Assembly: GCA_030628805.1 (NCBI GenBank)
Contig: DAOVQG010000148.1
Coordinates: 1 to 11,124, forward strand
Direction of reading: 5' to 3'
Length of the DNA: 11,124 bases
DNA from: JAGMDK01 sp023128695
GTDB taxonomy: Bacteria > Planctomycetota > Phycisphaerae > UBA1845 > Fen-1342
This document shows, in pieces, positions 1 through 6,084 of this stretch. The position numbers and the translations under genes were made by a program. The notes below the pieces were generated by a model. It saw nothing but the letters and a program-made list of their open reading frames with translations. It searched no databases and was not told the DNA's origin. How positions within the stretch are numbered: the stretch's first letter is position 1; every line of letters starts with the position of its first letter.

Positions 1-121
1 TCATCCCCGCAACCGCCTCGATGACAAAATGAACCATGTCTTCATCCGGCACCCACTCACGCAGGTCCGGTGGTAGCAGCATGGGCGTATTCCGATCAAC
101 GTTCACAAATCTGGTAGCCAT
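1..121 (-). CDS. IS1182-like transposase, N-terminal fragment (cut by window edge)
   Basis: Reading the minus strand from the ATG at 119-121 gives 40 codons open to the window edge. The peptide begins MATRFVNVDRNTPMLLPPDL and continues through a stretch reading REWVPDEDMVHFVIEAV. This is the characteristic start of IS1182-type DDE transposases (InsH/DUF772 N-terminal region), which carry an R-x-x-x-R-x-x-P-x-LLPPDL-x-WVP pattern followed by a DxxxxFV segment. The catalytic domain would lie to the left of base 1 and cannot be checked, so it is unknown whether the element is intact. The call rests on family recognition of the N-terminus. No good ribosome site is seen before the ATG. Confidence 0.75.
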   Translation of the reverse strand, partial: MATRFVNVDRNTPMLLPPDLREWVPDEDMVHFVIEAVAGM

Positions 122-163
122 GCCGGGAACTTACCACGGACCGCCGAAAAAAGCGCGCCAAAA

Positions 164-181
164 AGTCCGACAGACTGCTAG
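164..181. repeat. Possible terminal end of the IS1182-like element
   Basis: The bases AGTCCGACAGACTGCTAG lie about 45 bases before the transposase start, where the right end of such an element would be expected. They resemble the short CTGTCGGACTT-like tips I associate with this IS family when read on the minus strand (GTCTGTCGGACTTTTTGG). The partner inverted repeat is outside the window, so the boundary is a guess. Confidence 0.3.
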
Positions 182-196
182 CGCGCAACCTCCACG

Positions 197-225
197 CTGT
201 AGCGGCCGGGCCCCGTACCGGACGT
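197..225. repeat. Dispersed GC-rich palindrome, TGTAGCGGCCGGG family
   Basis: The segment starting CTGTAGCGGCCGGGC and ending near CCGTACCGGACGTC matches the two copies at 4487 and 4574, differing mainly by a C for T in the loop and by the loss of the last stem bases. It lies outside any recognised gene, between the IS fragment and the intron remnant. It is the only copy in the left third of the window. Confidence 0.7.
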
Positions 226-306
226 CGCGCGAAAGCCTCTGACCGGAAATGGCACCAGCATCATTGGCTCCTGCAAGGCGATTTCCACAAATGTGGGTAA
301 CAGCAA

Positions 307-361
307 GCTCTTGAGCAGTGCCCAAGCTACCGCTGGTCACAAGAAGACACTGCTCAAGAGC
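307..361. repeat. 14-bp perfect inverted repeat
   Basis: GCTCTTGAGCAGTG at 307-320 is exactly reverse-complemented as CACTGCTCAAGAGC at 348-361, with a 27-base spacer. It lies about 130 bases before intron domain V. It could be a stem of the truncated group II intron (for example at the base of domain IV) or an independent hairpin. There is no T-run after it, so a terminator is not favoured. Outside this repeat, the palindrome at 197-225 and the intron end, I see nothing gene-like in 182-490: no reverse-transcriptase motifs and no convincing reading frame. Confidence 0.6.
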
Positions 362-493
362 AGTGGCAGTGCGTCTGAGAGTGTACTCGATCAGGGGAGT
401 GGAAGTCTCCTCCAGGCAGACGCTCTCCGGCCTGCATGGCAGCCGCCCATGCTCGGCTCCGTCAATCCGTGGCGCGGTGAACCACCGACCGGA

Positions 494-570
494 GAGCCGG
501 ATGCGGGAGAACCGCACGTCCGGTTCGGAGGGAGGGGAGACCGGGAAACCGGTCTTTCCTACCACCTATC
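494..570 (+). ncRNA. Group II intron 3' end, domains V and VI (class C-like remnant)
   Basis: Bases 494-526 fold as a textbook domain V. GAGCCGGA (494-501) pairs with TCCGGTTC (519-526), TGCGG (502-506) pairs with CCGCA (512-516), the loop is GAGAA and there is a two-base CG bulge (517-518). The catalytic AGC triad is at 495-497. Domain VI follows: AGACCGG (538-544) pairs with CCGGTCT (549-555) around a GAAA loop, then TTTCCTACCACCTAT, which holds the branch-A region and the 3' splice site, probably close to 563-570. The GAGAA loop and short domain VI resemble bacterial class C introns. No maturase/reverse-transcriptase ORF lies in the 490 bases upstream, so the intron is truncated, ORF-deleted or begins outside the window. 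The exact 3' end is uncertain by a few bases. Confidence 0.82.
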
Positions 571-595
571 ACAGCACACGCCCGTCCAGGGGTGA

Positions 596-620
596 AAGAA
601 ACGACTTCTCGTAGTTTCTT
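596..620. repeat. Hairpin after the intron 3' end
   Basis: AAGAAAC (596-602) pairs with GTTTCTT (614-620), and inside it ACGA (601-604) can alternatively pair with TCGT (609-612). It is followed by AGGAGCGCAGCGCCGAGG. It may be a terminator for whatever was transcribed from the left, or another dispersed repeat. No T-tract of useful length follows. Confidence 0.4.
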
Positions 621-715
621 AGGAGCGCAGCGCCGAGGAATCTGGCCGCGACAAGGAGTCCGGCGTTTCCTTTCTGAGTGTAAGTAGCTATCATACTCAC
701 GGTTACGACAATGAC

Positions 716-719
716 GGAG
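716..719 (+). promoter_or_regulatory. Ribosome binding site of the ATPase gene
   Basis: GGAG at 716-719 sits 8 bases before the GTG at 728 and supports that start. The nearby ATG at 711 is out of frame. The preceding GTAAGTAGCTATCATACTC (680-700 area) contains a TATCAT hexamer that could be a -10 element, but no convincing -35 is seen. Confidence 0.45.
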
Positions 720-727
720 CCGGCACC

Positions 728-1720
728 GTGATTCAATCGATTGAAATTAAGAACCTCCGTGGCATTCGTGACGGCAAGCTCGAGGGGCTAGCACCGCTCA
801 CGATCCTCGTCGGCCCAAATGGGTGCGGCAAAAGCACGATTCTGGATGCGCTATTGATTGCGGCTCACCCGGTTCCCCCACTGGCAGTCGCGCGCACTGT
901 AACGCGACGCAAAGGTGTAAAGCAAGGGGCTAGATGGCTCGTTTGGCGAGCGGATGAGACAAAGAAAATCGTGGCGCAAGTAACCAACAAGCAAGGACGG
1001 GCTCTACACTGCACTCTTGAGTTTCAACGCGCAAAAACCAACGAAGTAGCAAGAATCCTCCTCCAGTTGTCGATTCCAGACGGCGTTTATCAAGTTTCTG
1101 CAATGCTCTTCTTTACTACCGGCAATAAGTATCAATATGATGTTTCTGGAGATTTCCTCGAGTTCGTCCCCGAGGTGCGTTTCGTGGAGACCTACGACTA
1201 TGAGGGCGAGCCACTCCACACCTTGTATACACGCACCGTTGAACAGGGACGACGTCAGCAGGCAGAATCGATCATAAACGAACTATTGCCGAATCTGCGC
1301 GGAATAATGATCTTAACCGAAGGCGAGTCGCCGATCGTCCACCTCGTGTACGACGATCACACTATCCCAGCAGCGCTAGCCGGTGATGGAATTCATGACC
1401 TGCTTCGCATGGTTCTTGAGCTATCAGCCTGTCCAGAGGGATTGGTGCTGGTTGAAGAGCCCGAAGTGCATCAGCATCCAGGTGCAATCTATTGGAGTGC
1501 ACAGGTTCTCCGCGCCGCCGTACGCCGCGAAATCCAGGTCGTCCTCACAACACATAGCCTTGAGTTGATCGATGCGCTTTTGGCGAGCGCCAGTCAGGAG
1601 GATTTGGACAATCTGTGCCTTTTCCGACTCAATCTTAAGGACGGCGAGTTGATATCGAGTCGCTTGCCCGGATCCGAGGTCGCCTTTGCACGCCATGAAA
1701 TCGAGGACGACTTGCGGTGA
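728..1720 (+). CDS. SMC/OLD-like AAA ATPase, first gene of a two-gene putative defence module
   Basis: This 330-residue cytosolic ATPase has the RecF/SMC/OLD-type fold (AAA_15/AAA_21 group). Its N-terminus MIQSIEIKNLRGIRDGKL is the usual first strand of that fold. Walker A GPNGCGKST is at residues 29-37. A signature-like segment PAALAGDGIHDLLRM lies near 214-228. Walker B LVLVEEPEVHQHP is at 239-251, with the catalytic glutamate pair, and the switch histidine is in LTTHSLELID at 273-282. There is no long coiled coil and no fused nuclease domain. The start is GTG, supported by GGAG upstream. The gene overlaps the TOPRIM gene by four bases (GTGA, 1717-1720), implying translational coupling. By analogy with OLD, Gabija and PARIS, the ATPase probably senses a trigger or DNA state and gates the partner nuclease. 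That role is inferred. Composition is less GC-rich than the genes downstream, consistent with acquisition. Confidence 0.85.
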   Translation: MIQSIEIKNLRGIRDGKLEGLAPLTILVGPNGCGKSTILDALLIAAHPVPPLAVARTVTRRKGVKQGARWLVWRADETKKIVAQVTNKQGRALHCTLEFQRAKTNEVARILLQLSIPDGVYQVSAMLFFTTGNKYQYDVSGDFLEFVPEVRFVETYDYEGEPLHTLYTRTVEQGRRQQAESIINELLPNLRGIMILTEGESPIVHLVYDDHTIPAALAGDGIHDLLRMVLELSACPEGLVLVEEPEVHQHPGAIYWSAQVLRAAVRREIQVVLTTHSLELIDALLASASQEDLDNLCLFRLNLKDGELISSRLPGSEVAFARHEIEDDLR

Positions 1721-2478
1721 GCGAGGCGGTTATTCTATGCGAGGGATTCTATGATCGAGCCTTCTGGGCGGGGTGGCTTGAATATAGTGGTTGTCCAAAA
1801 CCAGAACCCGGCAACATACATGATACGTTGAAAAGACCTGTAAAGGGCGGTCAGTTTGGCTATTACACACCCAACGGACAATTCATTCGTATCGTGCCAT
1901 GCCACGGCAAAGACAATGTTCTACCGGTGCTACGTCGACGTATCGAGGATCGTCAGCAGGCACCCTTACTCTCGCAATTGGTCGTAAATGTTGATCCGGA
2001 TACACGTGTCGCTGATTCAGACGGTCGAACCGGACTACGCACCGAAGACGTTGAACGCGATGTAAAGCAATTGGTTCCCAATGCCGCCCGGAACGACGAC
2101 GGCGACATCGTCATCGATGATGGTGCCACCATGGTTTCGCTCGTACGCTGGGAAACTGGCGACAGTGAAACCGAAGGCATCCCTGCTCAGCAATGCCTTG
2201 AGCGGCTCGTGTGCGCTGCGCTGGTGGCAGCGTACCCAGAGCGCGGCCAACCCATACAGAATTGGCTCGAGGGTCGTCCGCGGGCTCCGGATTTGACGCC
2301 GAAAGAGTTTGCCTGGTCCCACATGGCCGGCTGGTACGCGCAACGTGGCTGCAACGATTTTTATCGAGCTCTGTGGTCCGACCCAAAGGTTGTGTCTGAA
2401 CTGGAATCACGCCTCAAAGCCTCAGGTGCTGGGCGGATCGCCGAGGCCCTGTTGGGAACAAACCAGGTCGGCAGGTGA
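1717..2478 (+). CDS. TOPRIM-domain protein (DUF3226/DUF4435-like), partner of the ATPase
   Basis: This 253-residue protein starts at a GTG nested in the stop of the ATPase gene. The N-terminal VILCEGFYDRAFW (residues 5-17) carries the conserved TOPRIM glutamate (E9) after a hydrophobic strand. LVVNVDPDT (88-96) gives the DxD motif (D93, D95). Together these are the metal-binding acidic residues of TOPRIM nucleases and primases. The C-terminal half (about 155-250) has the SHMAGWYAQRGCNDFYRALW segment, which recalls small TOPRIM families such as DUF3226. In one-chain OLD proteins the TOPRIM follows the ATPase in the same order, so this pair looks like a split OLD. Nuclease activity is inferred from the acidic residues and not proven. 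The exact Pfam family is uncertain, and it differs from AriB of PARIS in length and detailed motifs as far as I can judge by eye. Confidence 0.75.
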   Translation: MSEAVILCEGFYDRAFWAGWLEYSGCPKPEPGNIHDTLKRPVKGGQFGYYTPNGQFIRIVPCHGKDNVLPVLRRRIEDRQQAPLLSQLVVNVDPDTRVADSDGRTGLRTEDVERDVKQLVPNAARNDDGDIVIDDGATMVSLVRWETGDSETEGIPAQQCLERLVCAALVAAYPERGQPIQNWLEGRPRAPDLTPKEFAWSHMAGWYAQRGCNDFYRALWSDPKVVSELESRLKASGAGRIAEALLGTNQVGR

Positions 2479-5003
2479 GAAACCGGTTTATCAGTCCGGC
2501 ACCAAGCTCCTCCGCCGGTCTGCGGCGCAGGTGGCTGAGCGTGCTCGTGCTGGCTTGGGGGGTGCAGGCGATCGTGACGCAAGCACTGCTGCTGCGCGAA
2601 GCGCTGGTGCTGATGTTCGGCAGCGAGTTCGCCTGGGGCGTCGTTCTCTTTGCATGGTTATTCGGGGTGGCCGTCGGAGCAGCATGCGGGGGGTGGCTGG
2701 CCGAGCGTCTGCCGCGCGCGGATGTGGGACTCGTGGCGGTTCTGTTGGCCCTGAGCGTAGCAGCGTGCCTCGAACTGTGGGTCTTCCGAGGAGCACGGGC
2801 CTGGTTGGGCGTCGAGCCGGGGGAACTCCTGCCGCTGCCCCAGACCGCCTTGGCGGCGATGCTGTTCGTATCGCCGACCGGCGCCCTGATCGGGCTGGCC
2901 TTCCCACTTGCGTGTTGCATCGGTCGCGCCGACGAGCCGCGGGCTTCAGCCCGCGCGGTCGCACAATGTGGAGTAAGCCCCGACGACGACAAGCTCTTGC
3001 GCTTCGGCCATGTCTACGCCCTCGAATCGGCCGGAAGCTTGATCGGCGGCGCGGCCTTCAGCTTTTGGGCGGTCGAGCACCTGAGCCCGATTCAAACGGC
3101 CCTGCTTTGCGGCGGTATCACCATGGCAGCCTCGGCCGGGTTGCTGGTAACACCGCCACGCAAACTTTACTGCGCCGCCGGCGTGGCGCTGGTCGCCCTG
3201 GCGGCCGTGCTGGGGGCGGTCTTCGCGGGCGGCGCGTTGAACAGCCGGCTCGTTGAACGCCGTTGGCACGGTGTTGCCCCAGGATATGAACTAGTGGCCG
3301 AAACGGAGTCGAAGTACCAGAACCTCGCTATCGGTCGCCGGGAGGGACAATTCACGTTGTATTGCGACGGCCAGGTCTCCGCCGACTTTCCTGATCCATA
3401 TACGTTCGTGCCGCTGGCGCACTTCTGGCTCTGCCAGCACCCTTCGCCGCGGAACGTGCTGGTCCTCGGCGGCGGGGCCGAGGGCTTGCTGGCCGAAATC
3501 CTGCGGCACCCGGTCGAGCACATCGACTATGTCGAGCCGGACCCGCGTCAGATCGAGCTGGTCAAGCCCTACCTGGCCGAGATCGATCGGCAGGCTTTGG
3601 CCGATCCGCGTGTCGCCGTGCATCCCGTCGATGGCCGCTACTACGTCAAGATGCAACACGAGCGGTTTGACCTGGTCATCGCCCGCCTGCCGGAACCCAC
3701 CTCGGCCCTGCGAGCCCGCTTCTACACCGACGAGTTCTACCACGAGCTCCGCCGGGCGATGAAGCCACACGCGGTTCTGTGCCTGACGGCGGCCGCGGCG
3801 CCGGGAGAATTGACCGCCGCCTCGCGGAACTATCTGGCCTCGATCCGGGCCACGCTGCAACGACACTTCCCGCATCTGGTCATCGGCTGGGATAATCCGG
3901 CCCAGGTCTTGGCGGCCACCGAGGCCGGGCTAATCTCAACCGATCCGGCCGAACTGGCGGCTCGCTACACGCAGCGCGGCGTGCTGTCGAAGCTGTTTCA
4001 TCCGGCCTGGTTTGACGGAGCCACCGACTGGCTCGAGCCGGGCAAGCTGGCCCAGCGGAGCGCCGACCTCGACGAGGCGCAAGAGGTGCACATCAGTACG
4101 GACCTGCGGCCCTGGGTTTACCTCCAACGGCTGGTGTTGTGGGAAGCCGCCACCGGCGGAGGGATCGGGCCCGGCCGAGTTGGAAGCGGAGTGATCGAGC
4201 GGCTACAGTCGGTCAGCCTCGCCAAACTCATCGCCGGTCTGGCGGCGCTGGGCGTGATCACGCTGCTCGTCTGCCGAGTGCGGCGTCGGGCGCGCGACGG
4301 CTGGGCGACCGGTGCGGTAACTCTCTCGGTGGGGACCACTGGGTTCGCAACGATGGCCCTGAGCATCGTGTGGCTCTTCGCGTTTCAGAATCTGTACGGC
4401 TACGTGTACCAGCGTATCGGCTGGATCATCGCCCTTTTCATGGGGGGGCTCGTGCTCGGCTGCGCCCTGGCAAGTTGGCGCACGAGTGTAGCGGCCGGGC
4501 TCCGTACCGGCCGTCCCACCGGCTGGAAGCCGGTGCCACACACCGGCAAGATGCCGGTGCCACAAGTCGGATGTGTAGCGGCCGGGCTCCGTACCGGCCG
4601 TACCACCGGCTGGAAGCCGGTGCCACACACTGGCAAGATGCTGGTGCCCCACACCGGCAGGATGCCGGTGCCACAAGGCGTCGCCGGACGCCTCCAGCAG
4701 CGCCTTCAGATCGGGCGCCCGGTCCGCGTCCAGCGTCGGCGTGACGGTATAGAGCCAGAACTCGAAGTTCCGGCCCGCTTCGTGGGCCTGCCCGGAGGGG
4801 CGGATTTCCAGTGTCTCCGTCCCGGGGAGCAGGCTGGCGAGGTCGAGCCAGGCCCCGTTTTGCAGCCCGTCGCGTGTACGCTCCCACTCCACGGCCCACT
4901 GCTGCCCGGGCGCGTCAACTGTGAGCTCGAACTTCAAGAAGCGTTGCGTTACCCAGGGCCGGGCCAGCAGCCAAAGGGGCACGGACAATACAACCAGCAG
5001 TAA
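2475..5003 (+). CDS. Membrane-embedded spermidine-synthase-like protein, 3' end lost in a repeat array
   Basis: The frame encodes 842 residues, but only about the first 670 look genuine. Residues 20-270 contain several hydrophobic spans (for example VLVLAWGVQAIVTQALLL and SLIGGAAFSFWAV). Residues about 285-520 are a spermidine-synthase-type Rossmann domain with YQNLAIGRREGQFTLYCDGQ, VLVLGGGAEG (about 327-336) and YVEPDP (about 352-357). Two or more further spans follow (about 580-603 and 615-670). The usual GGGDG motif reads GGGAEG, and the DxxDP substrate motif reads ARLPEP, so a true aminopropyltransferase is unlikely. Similar fused membrane proteins are common in planctomycetes and their function is unknown. 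A palindrome is inserted in frame at 2934-2959 (EPRASARA). From about residue 671 the frame enters the repeat array, and from about 735 it is antisense to the minus-strand gene, so the C-terminus is probably not native. The start is a GTG overlapping the TOPRIM stop by four bases. Confidence 0.75.
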   Translation: MRNRFISPAPSSSAGLRRRWLSVLVLAWGVQAIVTQALLLREALVLMFGSEFAWGVVLFAWLFGVAVGAACGGWLAERLPRADVGLVAVLLALSVAACLELWVFRGARAWLGVEPGELLPLPQTALAAMLFVSPTGALIGLAFPLACCIGRADEPRASARAVAQCGVSPDDDKLLRFGHVYALESAGSLIGGAAFSFWAVEHLSPIQTALLCGGITMAASAGLLVTPPRKLYCAAGVALVALAAVLGAVFAGGALNSRLVERRWHGVAPGYELVAETESKYQNLAIGRREGQFTLYCDGQVSADFPDPYTFVPLAHFWLCQHPSPRNVLVLGGGAEGLLAEILRHPVEHIDYVEPDPRQIELVKPYLAEIDRQALADPRVAVHPVDGRYYVKMQHERFDLVIARLPEPTSALRARFYTDEFYHELRRAMKPHAVLCLTAAAAPGELTAASRNYLASIRATLQRHFPHLVIGWDNPAQVLAATEAGLISTDPAELAARYTQRGVLSKLFHPAWFDGATDWLEPGKLAQRSADLDEAQEVHISTDLRPWVYLQRLVLWEAATGGGIGPGRVGSGVIERLQSVSLAKLIAGLAALGVITLLVCRVRRRARDGWATGAVTLSVGTTGFATMALSIVWLFAFQNLYGYVYQRIGWIIALFMGGLVLGCALASWRTSVAAGLRTGRPTGWKPVPHTGKMPVPQVGCVAAGLRTGRTTGWKPVPHTGKMLVPHTGRMPVPQGVAGRLQQRLQIGRPVRVQRRRDGIEPELEVPARFVGLPGGADFQCLRPGEQAGEVEPGPVLQPVACTLPLHGPLLPGRVNCELELQEALRYPGPGQQPKGHGQYNQQ
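2934..2959. repeat. Palindromic repeat (CGCGGGCTTCAGCCCGCG family) inside a gene
   Basis: GAGCCGCGGGCTTCAGCCCG at the start of this segment is identical to the two copies in the ABC permease 5' end (10123-10193). The core is an 8-base stem with a TC loop. It lies in a hydrophilic loop of the spermidine-synthase-like protein and stays in frame, adding the residues EPRASARA. Confidence 0.8.
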
Positions 5004-5132
5004 CACCAGCCACAGCGACCGCCGGCGCAGACCCACCAGGGCCGCCGCGATCGATTGAATGATCGGCCGTTCCGGGCTCACGCCGCTCGCGGCCACGGGC
5101 TTGCTCCGAGACTTGGATTCAATAGGCGTCAA
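4203..5132 (-). CDS. Unrecognised single-span membrane protein, C-terminus lost in the repeat array
   Basis: Reading leftward from a TTG at 5132, the first 152 or so residues look like real protein. A basic N-terminal tail is followed by one membrane span SLWLVLLLVVLSVPLWLLA (39-57), then an extracytoplasmic-type beta-rich segment (FLKFELTVDAPGQQWAVEW, and LDLASLLPGTETLEIRPSG). After about base 4676 the frame is repeat-encoded (WHRHPAG, WHRLPAGGTAGTEPGRY) and then antisense to the spermidine-synthase-like gene, so only 4677-5132 is trusted. The gene begins within the last 14 bases of the GNAT gene, implying an operon. I do not recognise a family. Context suggests a part in envelope glycan or lipid assembly. 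It may be a broken gene, and the TTG start is likely because of the coupling but not proven. Confidence 0.5.
   Translation of the reverse strand: MTPIESKSRSKPVAASGVSPERPIIQSIAAALVGLRRRSLWLVLLLVVLSVPLWLLARPWVTQRFLKFELTVDAPGQQWAVEWERTRDGLQNGAWLDLASLLPGTETLEIRPSGQAHEAGRNFEFWLYTVTPTLDADRAPDLKALLEASGDALWHRHPAGVGHQHLASVWHRLPAGGTAGTEPGRYTSDLWHRHLAGVWHRLPAGGTAGTEPGRYTRAPTCQGAAEHEPPHEKGDDPADTLVHVAVQILKREEPHDAQGHRCEPSGPHRESYRTGRPAVARPTPHSADEQRDHAQRRQTGDEFGEADRL
4487..4677. repeat. Palindrome array: 87-bp direct repeat built from hairpins
   Basis: Two copies of an 87-base unit begin with TGTAGCGGCCGGGCTCC at 4487 and 4574. Each unit holds a GGCCGG...CCGGCC hairpin, then ACCGGCTGGAAGCCGGT followed by GCCACA (4518, 4605), then an ACCGGCAAGATGCCGGT-type hairpin (4542; altered to ACTGGCAAGATGCTGGT at 4629). 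A last half-unit ACCGGCAGGATGCCGGT lies at 4653. The loop-closing base pair switches between T-A and A-T among copies, keeping the stem. The array is open in frame on both strands (GWKPVPHTGKMPVPQ on plus), so gene callers read straight through it. Real coding similarity stops at its edges on both strands. Confidence 0.9.
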
Positions 5133-5991
5133 AATCGATGGCCTCGAACTCCACGGTTTGTGCCTCGATCAGCGTCGAGCCGGGTTCAAGATAGCGGATA
5201 ATCAGGTTGAGCGGCGAGGCCCGAAAGCGCTGGGGGACAGCCAGGCCGCCGAGCGACGAAAACTTGACGCGCAAACTGAGCCCCAGCCAGAGTTTCAAGC
5301 CCACCAGCGGTCCGGCGTCCACGTCCACGCCATCCAGAGCGGCGGCTTCGGACGCCAGTTCCAGCTTCAATATGGCGTGGATACGGCACTTGCCGGTCGG
5401 CGCGAGAATCTGCCGGCAACCCCGCTTCGTCTGAACCGAATAGCGGACGGACGGGTTCTGGAGACGCCAGCGCAGGTCCTCGGGTTCCCAAATGCGGGTC
5501 CAGGATGGCGGGGCGCATTCGCTCGCCGCTCGGAGGGTCGGCTGGCGCCAAAGAATCCGCGCGTCCAAGCGTTTGACGAGCTGAAACTCCAGCTTTCGCA
5601 GGAACCCCGGCGTACTGTTGGCGTTGGCGACGCCGACGACGTGGTGTACGCCCTCTGATTTCGCGAGTTCGTAGGTCTGCTGGGCGAGCCTGGTGAACAG
5701 ACCGCGTCCCTGGTGCTCGGAATGGACCGCGGTATTGAGAGAGAGGGCGGCCTGGCACGGCCGGCCGTGAAAAGCGGCGCGGATCGGGATCACCACGTAG
5801 TGCCCGGCCAGGACCTCGCCGCTCCAGGCGTTGAACCCGATGACCGGCCCGCTCGGATTCTCAACGTAAAGCCAGTGAAGATAATCGCGGGTCAGATGCT
5901 CGGCTTCCGGCCAGACGACCCGGAACAACTCGGCGACGGCTCGCAATTCGTCCTCGCCGATGCCGATGGGCCGGAAATCATATTCCTGCAT
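5119..5991 (-). CDS. GNAT-family N-acyltransferase of a surface-glycan locus
   Basis: This 290-residue cytosolic enzyme is predicted to move an acyl group (usually acetyl) from CoA to an amine. Motif A, with its pyrophosphate-binding loop, is HSEHQGRGLFTRL (residues 90-102). Motif B is VANANSTPGFLRKLEFQ (121-137). The N-terminal EYDFRPIGIGEDELRAV and the C-terminal half from about 180, ending with an NLIIRYL...VEFEAIDFDAY pattern, are typical of long GNAT proteins found in exopolysaccharide loci. The ATG at 5991 follows AGAGGGAACAGGGC on the minus strand, an acceptable ribosome site. It lies 93 bases downstream of the GtrA-PIG-L gene and overlaps the next gene by 14 bases, so the three probably share a transcript. 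A natural idea is that PIG-L frees an amine on a sugar and this enzyme re-acylates it. The substrate is not determinable from sequence. Confidence 0.8.
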   Translation of the reverse strand: MQEYDFRPIGIGEDELRAVAELFRVVWPEAEHLTRDYLHWLYVENPSGPVIGFNAWSGEVLAGHYVVIPIRAAFHGRPCQAALSLNTAVHSEHQGRGLFTRLAQQTYELAKSEGVHHVVGVANANSTPGFLRKLEFQLVKRLDARILWRQPTLRAASECAPPSWTRIWEPEDLRWRLQNPSVRYSVQTKRGCRQILAPTGKCRIHAILKLELASEAAALDGVDVDAGPLVGLKLWLGLSLRVKFSSLGGLAVPQRFRASPLNLIIRYLEPGSTLIEAQTVEFEAIDFDAY

Positions 5992-6084
5992 GCCCTGTTC
6001 CCTCTGGTCGAAATAGTCTGCTTATTGAGTCGTCGGCCGGACGCAATTCCACTCACTCATTGAAGATGATACTTAGGGTCGGCG

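Noticed and set aside
293..595. 100-residue frame reading TGEPDAGEPHVRFGGRG
   Set aside because: This is the translated RNA of group II intron domain V, a familiar false protein.
2309..3256. 315-residue plus-strand frame, very Arg-rich
   Set aside because: It overlaps the TOPRIM and spermidine-synthase-like genes in another frame, has no recognisable domain and reflects high GC at third positions.
4487..4677. Regular repeats resembling a CRISPR array
   Set aside because: The repeats are palindromes with near-constant intervening sequence; there are no unique spacers and no cas genes nearby.
5059..5658. 199-residue plus-strand frame
   Set aside because: Antisense to the GNAT gene, which has clear motifs on the minus strand.
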